A stretch of DNA of 64,000 nucleotides from CBFIDE01 sp965661265 (GCA_965661265.1 CBFIDE010000005.1:84061-148060), one strand, 5' to 3'. Shown: positions 44,980 to 55,418, numbered from the stretch's first letter. Notes: generated by a model from the sequence alone, not told the origin. Numbers and translations: made by a program.

Positions 44980-46090
44980 CCCTAGGGTTTTCAATTCCAG
45001 TAAGTCTTCTTACGATTTTGACATGAGGGAAGAACTCCATAGATATTTGTCTGATTACACTATAGGTGGGAACAGCTATAATCATCCCTGGTATTCCCCC
45101 AAGAGTGGCGGCAAATGAAATTACTAGAAATATTTCAAGTGGATGCGCATTAATGGAGTTCGAGAAAATAATGGGCTGTGAGATGAAATTATCTATGAGT
45201 TGGACTATTCCAAAAACAGTCATAATCATTACCACTAATTGCCCAATAGGACTGTCTAATTCGCCAGCTAAACTTTGTGTAATGCCTAATAGCAGGCCAA
45301 AGCTAAGTCCAATAACTGGTCCGAGATATGGAATTATATTTATAAGTCCAGCAAACAATCCAATGACTATTGTGTTTGAGAAACCTACAAAGCTTAATCC
45401 TATGGATATCAATGTGGTAATTATTGTTATTTGAAGTATTAGTCCAGTGAAATAACGTGCTAAATTTTTCTTTAATCTAGGAGAGACATGAAGAACTTGA
45501 GCTTCATATTTGTCTGGTACGATAGCAAGAATTATGGACCTGAAAAGATGCTTTTCTTTTAAAAAGAAAAAGGTTATAAAAATGATAGAGAATATCGCAA
45601 AAAATGCATTGCCCAAACTTCCAACTAAACTTTGAAAAGTATCTGCCACATTTTCAAAATTCAAGGCAGAAATCAGATTATCCGTTAATCCGCTTACAAA
45701 GCTCTGCGAATCATAATCCTTAATAAATAGTTTAGTGTATTGATTAATTTCTTGATCTAGGTTTAAAAGCATCACGTTCATATCAATATCACTAAAGACA
45801 CTTAACTCTGATATTAAAGAAGGTAAGAGTAGAGTAAGTCCTCCTGCAAATAGAAAAATCATTGAGAAAAGTGTAATTGCTGCAGCAACAGACCTACTGA
45901 TGTGAAACTTCTTAATTCGTCTGGTAACTAAAATATCAACAAAGGGCTTACCAATAAGAGCTAATACAGCAGAAATAATTACAAAAGTAATTGTCCCGAT
46001 TACTTCGTTTAAAAGTATGCCTAGAGTAAATACCGCGGCCAGAATGAAAATAATTCTCAATACCGGATTTACAATATTTTTATTGTCCAT
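44960..46090 (-). CDS. AI-2E family transporter (PerM-like)
   Basis: 376 residues with about eight membrane helices and the family's large middle domain. Typical motifs are LIGKPFVDILVTRRIKK near helix 2, ARYFTGLILQITIITTLISIG, LFAGLINIIPYLGPVIG and FAATLGGIPGMIIAVPTYSV. Some members export AI-2 or sodium; most, like this one, have no known substrate. Its ATG overlaps the DUF4159 stop by one base, and it overlaps the methyltransferase gene by 20 nt. Confidence 0.93.
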   Translation of the reverse strand: MDNKNIVNPVLRIIFILAAVFTLGILLNEVIGTITFVIISAVLALIGKPFVDILVTRRIKKFHISRSVAAAITLFSMIFLFAGGLTLLLPSLISELSVFSDIDMNVMLLNLDQEINQYTKLFIKDYDSQSFVSGLTDNLISALNFENVADTFQSLVGSLGNAFFAIFSIIFITFFFLKEKHLFRSIILAIVPDKYEAQVLHVSPRLKKNLARYFTGLILQITIITTLISIGLSFVGFSNTIVIGLFAGLINIIPYLGPVIGLSFGLLLGITQSLAGELDSPIGQLVVMIMTVFGIVQLIDNFISQPIIFSNSINAHPLEIFLVISFAATLGGIPGMIIAVPTYSVIRQISMEFFPHVKIVRRLTGIENPRDANQGY

Positions 46091-46743
46091 TACTTACCCT
46101 TAAAAGTGAATTCAATAATGTTAGCACCCATTTTAAGTGCCTGAAATCTTTTTTCTTCAGAATCATTATGCACCGATGCATCTTCCCATCCATCGCTTAA
46201 ATCAGATTCATAAGTATAAAGTAAAACCAATTGTCCTTCTAAAAAAATTCCTAAAGCTTCAGGCGGCTTATTGTTATGTTCATGAATTTTTGGAAGGCCT
46301 TCCGGAAACTTAAAATATCCATTAAAAATAGCATGATTCCTTGGAATTGCTACTAACTCATTATTAGGAAATAGCTTCTTTAGTTCAGCCCGAATAAAAA
46401 CATCCATTCCATAATTATCATCAATATGTAAGAATCCCCCAGCCTGTAAATACTGAATAAGATTCTTACTCTCTTCATTAGATAAAACAACATTTCCATG
46501 ACCCGTTAGATGTAGAAATGGATAATTAAAAATATCAGGAGAAGCAAGCTCAACAGTAGCATAGTCAGCGTCTATATTGGTGCTTAATTCTGAATTACAG
46601 AATTCAGAAAGATTGCTTAGTGCGGTAGGATTAGCATACCAATCGCCTCCACCATTATATTTTACTAATGCAAACTTTATATTCTGCCCAAACGTTAGGT
46701 TGATGAAAAGACTGAATAATATTGTGAATTGTATTTTCTTCAT
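46090..46743 (-). CDS. DUF4159 domain-containing secreted protein
   Basis: 217 residues from the ATG at 46743, which begins a normal signal peptide (KKIQFTILFSLFINLTFGQ); a TTG at 46755 is less likely. The DUF4159 domain has a class I glutamine amidotransferase-like fold: ALVKYNGGGDWYANPTAL, FLHLTGHGNVVLS, LQAGGFLHIDDNYG, and IPRNHAIFNGYF. No nucleophilic Cys is evident at the elbow, so a non-enzymatic role is possible. A TAGTTTTG box lies at 46753-46760 (minus strand). It is the first gene of the operon with the AI-2E and methyltransferase genes. Confidence 0.88.
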   Translation of the reverse strand: MKKIQFTILFSLFINLTFGQNIKFALVKYNGGGDWYANPTALSNLSEFCNSELSTNIDADYATVELASPDIFNYPFLHLTGHGNVVLSNEESKNLIQYLQAGGFLHIDDNYGMDVFIRAELKKLFPNNELVAIPRNHAIFNGYFKFPEGLPKIHEHNNKPPEALGIFLEGQLVLLYTYESDLSDGWEDASVHNDSEEKRFQALKMGANIIEFTFKGK

Positions 46744-46868
46744 TAGAATGTTCAAAACTAAGCTTTATCAAATTAATGAACGCTTAATAATTTGGGCAAA
46801 GTATTCCGCAATTTATTTCGGAAATTTAGATAATCTTAAAATGAACAACAATTCTAAGGACCATAGGT

Positions 46869-49800
46869 ATGTTTAAGCGATTAGTTATTCCTTTGTTTGC
46901 CCTACTATTTGGCAGTGGGTCAATATTTTCCCAAACTACTACCACAGCAACTTATACAACTGGTGTTGGCCAATCACTAAGACTTTTTGGAGCGATAGAT
47001 ACTTCAGACGAATCATCCTGTGCTCTTTCGCTAAATGTTCCTGTTCCAGCAGGGCGATATGTAACAGGAGTAAAAGTAGAATATGACTACGAATCTTTGT
47101 TCTTTAGTCAGAGGTCACAACAAGTGTCTTACTTAGAATGTATAACAACTAATATTAAAGAAAATAGTGTTACTCCAGGGCCAAATCTTAATTCACCAGG
47201 AGTCGCATCCTATAATAGAAGCGGATTAACAATAGCTAATGGAGTTGTACCTGCAGGAGGATTGACATTTGAATTACATTCTTTCTCAAGCTCTGGAGGA
47301 GCAGCTTGCAGTTCACAATTTAATAGAATTAACAATAACACATTTAAAATTGAAGTTACACATATCGCTGCCCCAGCTTGTTTGCCACCTACAGCATTAA
47401 CAAACTCTAATATACAAACCAATAGTGCAGATTTAAATTGGACATCAGGGGGTGCTACAAACTGGCAATTGGAATATGGAGTAGCTGGATTTACACCTGG
47501 CACAGGTACTCTTGTAAACGTTACTTCAAAACCTTACAATTTAGGAGGGCTCAGTGCGGCTACAGCCTATGATTTTTATGTTAGAGATAGCTGTGGTCTA
47601 GCCGATGTTTCATTTTTTTCTCAGAAGGGAAGCTTTAGAACAGCTTGTGGAATCAACCCTTTACCATATGTTCAAGATTTTGAGTCTTCAAACTGGCTAA
47701 CAAAGCAGGGTTTTCAAGGCAAAGGATCAATCGACACATGTTATAGAAGAAACCTGAACTCCATATATTCATTTGCTCCAGGGCCCCAGCAATTTGATCA
47801 ATTTGGAACTGGTCCAAGTGTTGATCATACCACAGGTTCAGGAAAATTTATTTACGCTGAATTTTTAGGTTTCGGAGGCGCAGGCCCTTTTAGCGCTGGA
47901 TTTGTAACTCCGGACATTGACTTATCTTCTGTAGATACGGCTCAATTAAGTTTTTATTATCATGCCTTTGGTTCTGGAATGGGCACAATGACAGTTCAGA
48001 TTTCAAACAATTCTGGAGCCTCATATTCAAATTTAGGTAGCATTGTAGGGCAGCAGCAAACTTCAAAAAATGCGAATTGGGAAGAACAGATTTATAATTT
48101 AGATTCCTATGTAGATGATACTGTGAGGCTTAGATTCATAGTCGCATTAACTGCTTTCCAGAATAATAGTGAATTTGCTATAGATGATATTAGTATTAAA
48201 AGAAAGCCAACATGCTTAAAGCCTAGTGCGTTAAGTACAACAGCTTCAACACAAAACAGTGTTACTTTATCATGGACATCAGGAGGAGCCTCTAACTGGC
48301 AAATTGAATATGGTCAGCCTGGTTTTACTCAAGGAACTGGAACTTTACTTTCTGCTTCAACAAATCCAACAACCATAAGTGGATTAAACCCAAGCTCTAA
48401 TTACGATTTCTATCTTAGAGATAGTTGTTCAGCAACAGATTTGAGTGAATGGATTGGACCTTTTACTGGTTCTACTCTTTGTGGAATTACAGTGGCACCC
48501 TATGTTGAAAATTTTGACAACTCTAAATGGGTTGAAGCACCCTTTTTTAATCAAATGGGAACCATAGATACTTGTTGGACAAGGACTAGAGTGAATTATA
48601 TTTTTGTTCCAGGGCCAGGTTTTAACCTTTTTTCTAGTGGCCCAAGTTCAGATCATACCACAGGGAGTGGAGGATTTATTCAGGCAGAAAGAATTGGCTT
48701 TTCAACAGCCACTGAAACTGCGGAAATTGAATCACCTCAAATAGATTTAAGTGCCTTGACCATTCCCGAGTTAAGTTTCTGGTATCATATGTATGGCTTA
48801 GATATAACTTTTCTTGAGGTTGAAATTTCTAATAATAATGGAGTGAGTTTTACTAACGTTCTTACTCTGACTGGCCAAAAGCAAAACTCCAAGACCGATG
48901 CCTGGAAAGAAGCAATAATAGATTTGAGTGTCTATGCAAATGATACTATCATTATCAAATTTATAACAGAAAAAACTGGATTTGGTCTAAACGCTAGGGT
49001 ATCTATAGATGATGTGGATATCCATGAACAGCCAGCGTGTCCTAAACCTCAGAATCTAGTAGTTCAAGGAAGTAGCTCCAACTCAGTTACTTTGAGTTGG
49101 TTAAGCGGTGGAGCTGCAAATTGGGAAGTTGAATATGGCTCAATTGGATTTACTCCAGGTAGTGGAACCAGAGTACAGATAAGTTCAAACCCGGCTACTA
49201 TATCGGGCTTGAGCCCAAATACCACTTATGAGTTTATTGTAAGAGATAGCTGTGGTATTGGAAGTACTTCCGATTGGTCTAGTGATATATTAGGAAAAAC
49301 AAATTGTTTGCCCGTAAATGCACCTTATACCGAAGATTTTGATGGATCAGATTTCACAGTAGGTGTATTTAATACAGCAGGAACTATTAATAGCTGTTGG
49401 AGGAGAGATACAACTTCTAGCTTTTTGTTTGATGTAGGACAAAATGGAACACAGGCTTTTAATAGTGGTCCAAATGGTGACCATACTAGTGGAACAGGAA
49501 AATTCTTATATACAAGAGATGTTTTTGGTGCAGGAGCTTCAAGAAGCGATGGCGAAATCTATTCACCATCAGTAAACCTTGGACCCTTAACTAATCCTGA
49601 GCTTAGATTCTGGTACCACATGTTTGGACAAGATATTGACAGTCTTATTGTTGAGATTTGGAATGGTTCTACATGGACAAGAGAAGACTTTAAAAAAGGT
49701 CAAGATCAGACGTCATCTGCCGCTGCATGGAAAGAGGTAATCGTAAACCTTGCTAGTTATGCGAATGATACGATACAAATTAAATTTCGCGGAGTTAGAG

Positions 49801-52800
49801 TTGCTAATGGTTTCTTCAATAATATAGCAATTGATGATGTAAAAATCGACGAACAACCAAACTGCCCTCAACCAACTCAGTTAGTTGCTCAAAGTATTGG
49901 AGCAACTTCAATTGATTTTTCTTGGACAAGTGGAGGGGTAGCGACAAATTACCAATTCGAGTATGGAGCTGCCGGATTTACAAAAGGAAGCGGAACTATT
50001 GTAAACGCTTCTTCTAATCCATACACCTTTAACAATTTATCGCCGGGAGTGAGTTATGACTTCTATCTAAGAGATAGTTGTGGTGCTAACGACTTTAGTA
50101 CTTGGCTTGGCCCAGTTACCTTTGCTACAGCTTGCTTACCGATCACTGCTCCATATTTAGAAGACTTTGAAACTTCAGATTGGACATCAGGCTTAACATT
50201 TAATGATAGTGGCACAGTGAATAACTGTTGGACTAGAGTAATCATTCCGGAGTATATTTGGAGGACGGGCCCTGAACCTTTTAGCAATAATTTTACAGGC
50301 CCTTCTGGGGATCACACTAGTGGATCCGGCAAGTATTTATTTACAGAATCCTATTTTAATTTTGGTGGGACAGCTCCTTTTACGGCTGAAATTATTAGTC
50401 CTTTCATTGATTTATCGGGCTTAACAAATCCTCAGTTAACCTTCTGGTACCATATGTTTGGAAATGCTATCGGCGACTTTGATGTCGAAATTAGTAATGG
50501 AGGCGCCTTTACAAATATTTTCTCTGCATCAGGTCAGCAACAGACGGCTGATACAGAAGCTTGGTTAGAGGAGATAATTAGCCTATCCGCTTACACTAAT
50601 GACACCATTAGATTAAAGTTCATCGGTGAGAAAGCAAACTTTAGCACTCTTGCTGATATTGCTATTGATGATGTTGAAATTGATGAGGCTCCATCTTGCC
50701 CAAAACCATCTAATTTAACTGTTCAGCAGATTTCAATTAATACGGCCAGATTAGGCTGGACAAGTGGTGGCGCAACAAATTGGCAATTAGAATATGGTGC
50801 ACCTGGCTTTACTCCGGGAACAGGAACTCTTGTCAACGTAAACTCCAAGCCTTTTACACTTACTAATTTGGCATCTGGAACTGCTTATGATTTTTATGTT
50901 AGAGATAGTTGTAGCGCAACGGACTTAAGTGAATGGTTTGGGCCGGTTTCTGATACCACTGACTGCGATGTATTTGTGGCTCCCTATACTGAAGATTTTG
51001 AAGGTTCTTTCTTTATTCCATCAAATGGCAACTTCTTTGATATAGGTTCTATCAGTCCCTGTTGGGATAGAACTTCATTTGGTAATCTAAGTTGGCGTAC
51101 CGGAATTGGAACAGGTCAAAATATTCTTTCCGGTCCTGACAAAGATCATACAAATGGACTTGGTCAGTATATGTTTATTAGAGGATTTGGATCTGGAAAT
51201 GCTGATCTGATTCTTACCACCCCAATGATATCATTGGATACCTTATCTACTCCAGAACTTCGATATTGGTATCATATGTTTGGAGCTAATATTAGTAAGC
51301 TAGAAATATTTGCTAGAAGAAGTAATGCAAGCAATTGGACATCTTTATCAGTTATAACTGGAGCACAACAGAATAATGCGTCTGATGCCTGGGAGGAAGA
51401 CGTTGTTTCCCTCAGCTCATATGTAGGTGATTCCATAGAAATAAGATTTAGAGGATATCGTACTGGTTTTGGTCAAAATCATGAAATAGCAATTGATGAT
51501 GTTTGGATTGGAAACAGCCCTACATGTACTAGACCCACAAGTATAACTACAGGGGCTAGAACCCAAACTACAATTGCGTTATCTTTTGTAGGAGGAGGAG
51601 CAAATAAGAATATTATTAAATACAGAATTGCTGGATCTAATGATCCTTTCACTTTTGTTGGTGTCAGAAATACTTCCAATGTAGTATTAACAGGATTGAA
51701 CAGTGGAACTCAATATGAAATATTTGTTGCGGATAGTTGTTCTGCTGGAAATTTGAGCTTGTATCAAGGACCCGTATTGGCAAGTACAGATTGCGGTATT
51801 AAAACTGCTCCTTATACTGAAAGCTTTAATAGTGGTCAGTGGGTAGGTGGAACTGGTTTTCAAAATACGGGGGCAAGTATTAGCCCATGCTGGACAAAGC
51901 CTACAACTAGCCCTGAATGGGGTACCAGGCAAGGTCCAACTGCTATCTTTAGTTCTGGACCATCTGGTGGTCAAGATGGAAAGTATATTTATATTGTCTC
52001 AGGCTCTGGTAATGGTTTTGCTTCTATAACTAGTCCTCAAATAATTATTCCAGCTAGTCTAAATCAACCTCACCTATTCTTTTACTATCATATGTATGGA
52101 AGTCAAATAGATAGCTTAAGTGTGCAAATTAATGATGGTTCAGGTTGGACGGCAAGCTCTTGGAGTATTCAGGGCCAACAGCAGACTTCAAAAACTGCGG
52201 CCTGGAAAAAGGATTCAATTGATCTGTCTGCATACTCTGGAGACACTATTCAAGTTAGATTTGGAGGTAGTCAATTTGGATTCCAAGGTGATATAGCAGT
52301 GGATGAAGTAAGTATTCTTCCAATTTCACTTCCTTGTCCTGAGCCAACCGCCTTGAGTTTTACAAATATTGGTAACAATTCTGTTGAAGTAAACTGGACG
52401 TCAAATTCTGGAGCAAGCCAAATTGAAGTTGTTCCTAATGGGCAAAGTGTAGGAACAGGAGTGAGATATAGTTCTTCTACATCGCCATTTACTATTAATG
52501 GCCTTAATCCACTGACAAATTATAGGATATTTGTAAGAGATAGCTGTAACACTTTTGATTATAGTACTTGGGTGAGCGATACGTTTACAACAACTAATTG
52601 TGTTGCAGTTCAAGCGGCTTTTGTCCTAACAAATACTTATCTACAAATAAATGTTGATGCCTCAACTTCTGTGGGTGCTGATAGTATTTATTGGGATTTT
52701 GGAGATGGAACTAACTCAAGAATTAACCCTAGCAATCATAGCTATAGCGGTCCTGGAACTTATGACCTAGAGTTAATAGTTGAAAATAATTGTGGAAACC

Positions 52801-53585
52801 GAGATACTTTAGTTCAAACAATCACAATCTGTGATACTTTATTAGCAGACTTTACAAGAACCATAACTGGAAATACTCTTGATGTTGACGCTTCAATTTC
52901 TAAAAATACGAATGGTTATTTATGGGATTTTGGAGATGGAACTACAGATATAGGGCAAACTACTTCGCATACCTATAATAGCGCTGGTCAATATACAGTT
53001 GAATTAAAAGTGTGGAATGATTGCGGTGATACTCTAAGTCAATCGTACAACATAAACTTATGTGGAACACCTATAGCTAGCTGGACTTATTCAATATTAA
53101 GTTCCGGTGCAAATGGAATGCTTGTTCAGTTTGATGGAAGCGCAAGTCAGAACGCTAGTTCCTATAGTTGGACCTTTGGTGATGGAAACACTAATAATGT
53201 TTCTGCCATTCCTCAAAATTTATATGCAACTCCTGGCTTATTCTACCTTGTAAGACTTGAAGTGGCTAATCAATGTGGTCAAACAGACGTGAGCTCCTTT
53301 AGATTGAATCAAATTAGTTTGGATGAGTTTGAGTTGGAACAATTAATTAAAATATATCCTAATCCAATTAAAGAAAATCTCTGGTTAGAGTGGGAAGAAG
53401 AACTAGAAGTTCAAAGCATTAGAATTTCTTCATTAACTGGAGCTATAGTTAGGGAGTATAAGATTAACAATAGAAACGATAAAAGCTTCAAGATTAATTC
53501 TTCTGAATTAAGCCCTGCTAGCTATATAGTTGAGGTTATTAGCTCTGAAGGAGTATTACAGAAACAGATTATTAAAGTTCAATAG
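46869..53585 (+). CDS. giant T9SS type A surface protein: FnIII/MAM-like repeats and PKD domains
   Basis: 2,238 residues with a signal peptide (MFKRLVIPLFALLFGSGSIFSQ in part). A unique N-terminal domain (to about 170) is followed by seven fibronectin type III modules, starting at Cys171, 449, 724, 999, 1277, 1553 and 1823. Six are each followed by a MAM/jelly-roll-like module with recurring APY-ED-F at the start, GPS-DHT-G-G in the middle and AIDDV at the end. FnIII modules share SWTSGGA-NWQ-EYG and VRDSC. Three PKD domains (DFGDGT) follow. A T9SS type A sorting domain closes the protein (IYPNPIKENLWLEW from about 2160). It is probably an adhesin or glycan-binding surface protein; no enzyme motif is present. 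Confidence 0.9.
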   Translation: MFKRLVIPLFALLFGSGSIFSQTTTTATYTTGVGQSLRLFGAIDTSDESSCALSLNVPVPAGRYVTGVKVEYDYESLFFSQRSQQVSYLECITTNIKENSVTPGPNLNSPGVASYNRSGLTIANGVVPAGGLTFELHSFSSSGGAACSSQFNRINNNTFKIEVTHIAAPACLPPTALTNSNIQTNSADLNWTSGGATNWQLEYGVAGFTPGTGTLVNVTSKPYNLGGLSAATAYDFYVRDSCGLADVSFFSQKGSFRTACGINPLPYVQDFESSNWLTKQGFQGKGSIDTCYRRNLNSIYSFAPGPQQFDQFGTGPSVDHTTGSGKFIYAEFLGFGGAGPFSAGFVTPDIDLSSVDTAQLSFYYHAFGSGMGTMTVQISNNSGASYSNLGSIVGQQQTSKNANWEEQIYNLDSYVDDTVRLRFIVALTAFQNNSEFAIDDISIKRKPTCLKPSALSTTASTQNSVTLSWTSGGASNWQIEYGQPGFTQGTGTLLSASTNPTTISGLNPSSNYDFYLRDSCSATDLSEWIGPFTGSTLCGITVAPYVENFDNSKWVEAPFFNQMGTIDTCWTRTRVNYIFVPGPGFNLFSSGPSSDHTTGSGGFIQAERIGFSTATETAEIESPQIDLSALTIPELSFWYHMYGLDITFLEVEISNNNGVSFTNVLTLTGQKQNSKTDAWKEAIIDLSVYANDTIIIKFITEKTGFGLNARVSIDDVDIHEQPACPKPQNLVVQGSSSNSVTLSWLSGGAANWEVEYGSIGFTPGSGTRVQISSNPATISGLSPNTTYEFIVRDSCGIGSTSDWSSDILGKTNCLPVNAPYTEDFDGSDFTVGVFNTAGTINSCWRRDTTSSFLFDVGQNGTQAFNSGPNGDHTSGTGKFLYTRDVFGAGASRSDGEIYSPSVNLGPLTNPELRFWYHMFGQDIDSLIVEIWNGSTWTREDFKKGQDQTSSAAAWKEVIVNLASYANDTIQIKFRGVRVANGFFNNIAIDDVKIDEQPNCPQPTQLVAQSIGATSIDFSWTSGGVATNYQFEYGAAGFTKGSGTIVNASSNPYTFNNLSPGVSYDFYLRDSCGANDFSTWLGPVTFATACLPITAPYLEDFETSDWTSGLTFNDSGTVNNCWTRVIIPEYIWRTGPEPFSNNFTGPSGDHTSGSGKYLFTESYFNFGGTAPFTAEIISPFIDLSGLTNPQLTFWYHMFGNAIGDFDVEISNGGAFTNIFSASGQQQTADTEAWLEEIISLSAYTNDTIRLKFIGEKANFSTLADIAIDDVEIDEAPSCPKPSNLTVQQISINTARLGWTSGGATNWQLEYGAPGFTPGTGTLVNVNSKPFTLTNLASGTAYDFYVRDSCSATDLSEWFGPVSDTTDCDVFVAPYTEDFEGSFFIPSNGNFFDIGSISPCWDRTSFGNLSWRTGIGTGQNILSGPDKDHTNGLGQYMFIRGFGSGNADLILTTPMISLDTLSTPELRYWYHMFGANISKLEIFARRSNASNWTSLSVITGAQQNNASDAWEEDVVSLSSYVGDSIEIRFRGYRTGFGQNHEIAIDDVWIGNSPTCTRPTSITTGARTQTTIALSFVGGGANKNIIKYRIAGSNDPFTFVGVRNTSNVVLTGLNSGTQYEIFVADSCSAGNLSLYQGPVLASTDCGIKTAPYTESFNSGQWVGGTGFQNTGASISPCWTKPTTSPEWGTRQGPTAIFSSGPSGGQDGKYIYIVSGSGNGFASITSPQIIIPASLNQPHLFFYYHMYGSQIDSLSVQINDGSGWTASSWSIQGQQQTSKTAAWKKDSIDLSAYSGDTIQVRFGGSQFGFQGDIAVDEVSILPISLPCPEPTALSFTNIGNNSVEVNWTSNSGASQIEVVPNGQSVGTGVRYSSSTSPFTINGLNPLTNYRIFVRDSCNTFDYSTWVSDTFTTTNCVAVQAAFVLTNTYLQINVDASTSVGADSIYWDFGDGTNSRINPSNHSYSGPGTYDLELIVENNCGNRDTLVQTITICDTLLADFTRTITGNTLDVDASISKNTNGYLWDFGDGTTDIGQTTSHTYNSAGQYTVELKVWNDCGDTLSQSYNINLCGTPIASWTYSILSSGANGMLVQFDGSASQNASSYSWTFGDGNTNNVSAIPQNLYATPGLFYLVRLEVANQCGQTDVSSFRLNQISLDEFELEQLIKIYPNPIKENLWLEWEEELEVQSIRISSLTGAIVREYKINNRNDKSFKINSSELSPASYIVEVISSEGVLQKQIIKVQ
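47379..52334 (+). repeat. six tandem FnIII + MAM-like coding units
   Basis: Units begin at the conserved Cys codons 47379, 48213, 49038, 49863, 50697 and 51525, with lengths of 834, 825, 825, 834, 828 and 810 bp; a seventh FnIII begins at 52335. Protein-level identity is moderate overall, but FnIII 1 and 5 are strikingly alike (TNWQLEYG, GFTPGTGTLVNV, AYDFYVRDSC in both). Confidence 0.85.
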
Positions 53586-53595
53586 TCAAAATTCA

Positions 53596-54309
53596 TTATG
53601 AATTAAAAGCAGCTGCACTGACTAGTGCGGCTGTTTCTGTTCTTAGACGCTTTTTCCCTAAGCTTATCGCGATAAACCCTATAGCTGTAGCTTCTTTAAT
53701 TTCGCTTGGGTTAAAATCGCCTTCAGGCCCAATTAAAACTAGGCAATGAGTACTTTCTCTTAATAATTTAAGCCCATCAATTCTATTCTCCTTATCCAAG
53801 GATGAGTCAACATAAGCAATGAACTTATCGCCTTTAAACTCTTTTGATTGATTAATAAAGCTCTTAAAGGATTGGATCTCAGAAAGTTCAGGCAAATTGC
53901 TACTAAAGCTCTGCTTTGCCGCGGATAATATTACTCGCTTACCTCTTTCGTTTTTGAATATTTTTCTTTCCGAATTCTTGCAGATTATTGGATGAATCTT
54001 ATCAATTCCTATTTCAGTTGCTTTTTCTAAAAACCATTCAAATCTATCATTGCTTTTTGTAGGGGCTACAGCAATTTCCAGATGACTGCTAAACTGCTCC
54101 CTTTCAAGGGTTTCAATTATTTTAAACTGTACTTTAGTTTTCTGTATTTCAGTTATTTGAGCTTGATAAATAACTCCTTTTCCCTCTGAAACAGCAAACT
54201 GATCTTCCTTGCTCATCCTCAGAACTCTCAAAGCATGATGACTTTCTTCTTTATTCAAGAAGCCTGAATTGTTTGATAGGTCTATATGCTCAGTATAAAA
54301 AAGATTCAT
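53596..54309 (-). CDS. rsmE: 16S rRNA (uracil-1498-N3)-methyltransferase
   Basis: 237 residues. An N-terminal PUA-like domain (EESHHALRVLRMSKED) is followed by the SPOUT trefoil-knot domain with ATEIGIDKIHPIICKNSER, LVLIGPEGDFNPSEI and ISLGKKRLRTETAAL, the cofactor-binding knot. It methylates U1498 of 16S rRNA. It lies 18 nt downstream of tsaD and is probably co-transcribed with it. Confidence 0.96.
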   Translation of the reverse strand: MNLFYTEHIDLSNNSGFLNKEESHHALRVLRMSKEDQFAVSEGKGVIYQAQITEIQKTKVQFKIIETLEREQFSSHLEIAVAPTKSNDRFEWFLEKATEIGIDKIHPIICKNSERKIFKNERGKRVILSAAKQSFSSNLPELSEIQSFKSFINQSKEFKGDKFIAYVDSSLDKENRIDGLKLLRESTHCLVLIGPEGDFNPSEIKEATAIGFIAISLGKKRLRTETAALVSAAAFNS

Positions 54310-54327
54310 GCCTCGGTTTAAGTCTAA

Positions 54328-55347
54328 TTAATCATTTAATTTTTTTCTAGCCATGGTTGGGCTAGAATAATTGGCGAAATTTCCTTCTAAGTATTTGTAA
54401 TACGCAGTAATAGCAATCATTCCCCCATTATCTGTACAATATTCAAAACTTGGAATATATGTGTTCCAACCCAAACTATTTTCTCTGCTTTTTAATCCTT
54501 TTCTAAGTCCAGAGTTGGCACTAACCCCACCAGCAATAGCAATAGAATTAATTTTTAGTGACCTAGATGCAGATTCAAGTTTTTCGAATAAAATTTCCAA
54601 AATTGTTGATTGTATAGATGAACAGAGATCTTCTAGGTTTTCTTCAATGAATTTAGGATTGTTGGAACACTCTTTTTGAATATAGTATAAGATGCTTGTT
54701 TTAAGTCCGCTGAAACTAAAATCAAGTCCCTTTACTTTGGGTTTATTAAATTTAAAACGTTGAGAATTCCCAAGTTGAGCATATTTATCAATTAGAGGGC
54801 CGCCAGGATATTGAAGTCCCAATATTTTGGCTGACTTATCAAAGGCTTCTCCCGCGGCGTCATCAATGGTTTGACCAATTATTTCGTATTCAAAATACGA
54901 TTTAACATGAATTAATTGAGTATGTCCTCCGCTCACTGTTAAGCATATGAAGGGAAACTCAGGTTTTTTCATGGTGTCATTTTTGATAAAATGAGCCAAT
55001 ATGTGAGCTTGCATATGGTTTACTTCTATCAGAGGTTTGTCTAAAGCAAGAGCCATGGACTTAGCAAAAGAAGAACCTACTAAAAGTGATCCCATTAAGC
55101 CTGGACCGCTGGTATAGGCGATAGCATCTAAGTCTTTAGGCTCTATTTTAGCCCTCTTTAAAGCACGATCTACAACTGCTACAATGTTTTGTTGATGTGC
55201 GCGTGAAGCTAGTTCAGGAACAACTCCACCAAATTCTTGGTGAATCTCCTGATTTGCAGTTACATTTGTAAGTATTTTGCGGTCAACGGATACGGCCGCT
55301 GAGGTATCGTCACAACTTGACTCAATACCAAGTATCTTTAAACTCAT
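54328..55347 (-). CDS. tsaD: tRNA threonylcarbamoyladenosine synthase component TsaD
   Basis: 339 residues. It transfers the threonylcarbamoyl group to A37 of ANN-decoding tRNAs together with TsaB, TsaE and TsaC. Signature motifs: LGIESSCDDTSAAV at the start, the metal-binding HMQAHILAH, VSGGHTQL, TIDDAAGEAFDKSAKILGL, and AIAGGVSANSGLR with CTDNGGMIA. A TAnnTTTG box abuts the start codon. The gene is divergent from the TamB-like gene with almost no gap. Confidence 0.97.
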   Translation of the reverse strand: MSLKILGIESSCDDTSAAVSVDRKILTNVTANQEIHQEFGGVVPELASRAHQQNIVAVVDRALKRAKIEPKDLDAIAYTSGPGLMGSLLVGSSFAKSMALALDKPLIEVNHMQAHILAHFIKNDTMKKPEFPFICLTVSGGHTQLIHVKSYFEYEIIGQTIDDAAGEAFDKSAKILGLQYPGGPLIDKYAQLGNSQRFKFNKPKVKGLDFSFSGLKTSILYYIQKECSNNPKFIEENLEDLCSSIQSTILEILFEKLESASRSLKINSIAIAGGVSANSGLRKGLKSRENSLGWNTYIPSFEYCTDNGGMIAITAYYKYLEGNFANYSSPTMARKKLND

Positions 55348-55351
55348 AACG

Positions 55352-55359
55352 CAAAGGTA
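55352..55359 (-). promoter_or_regulatory. candidate -7 box abutting the tsaD start
   Basis: The minus strand reads TACCTTTG, an exact TAnnTTTG match, ending 4 nt before the tsaD ATG (55347). The transcript would begin at or beside the start codon. No TTG is seen at -33. Confidence 0.42.
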
Positions 55360-55418
55360 AGATTAGAAGACTATTAAAAATAATTGTTCGCTTCGCACTT
55401 TTTATTGCGACCTTATTA

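Noticed and set aside
45066..45434. 122-codon plus-strand frame
   Set aside because: Antisense to the membrane helices of the AI-2E transporter; its apparent hydrophobic stretches mirror those helices.
47379..52334. Regular repeats as a CRISPR array or satellite
   Set aside because: The period of 810-834 bp is in frame and encodes FnIII and MAM-like modules; there are no short direct repeats with unique spacers.
40513..53585. Secretion or defence island around the two giant surface genes
   Set aside because: The genes between them (methyltransferase, AI-2E transporter, DUF4159) are ordinary Bacteroidota genes, and no T9SS machinery, nuclease or toxin gene is present.
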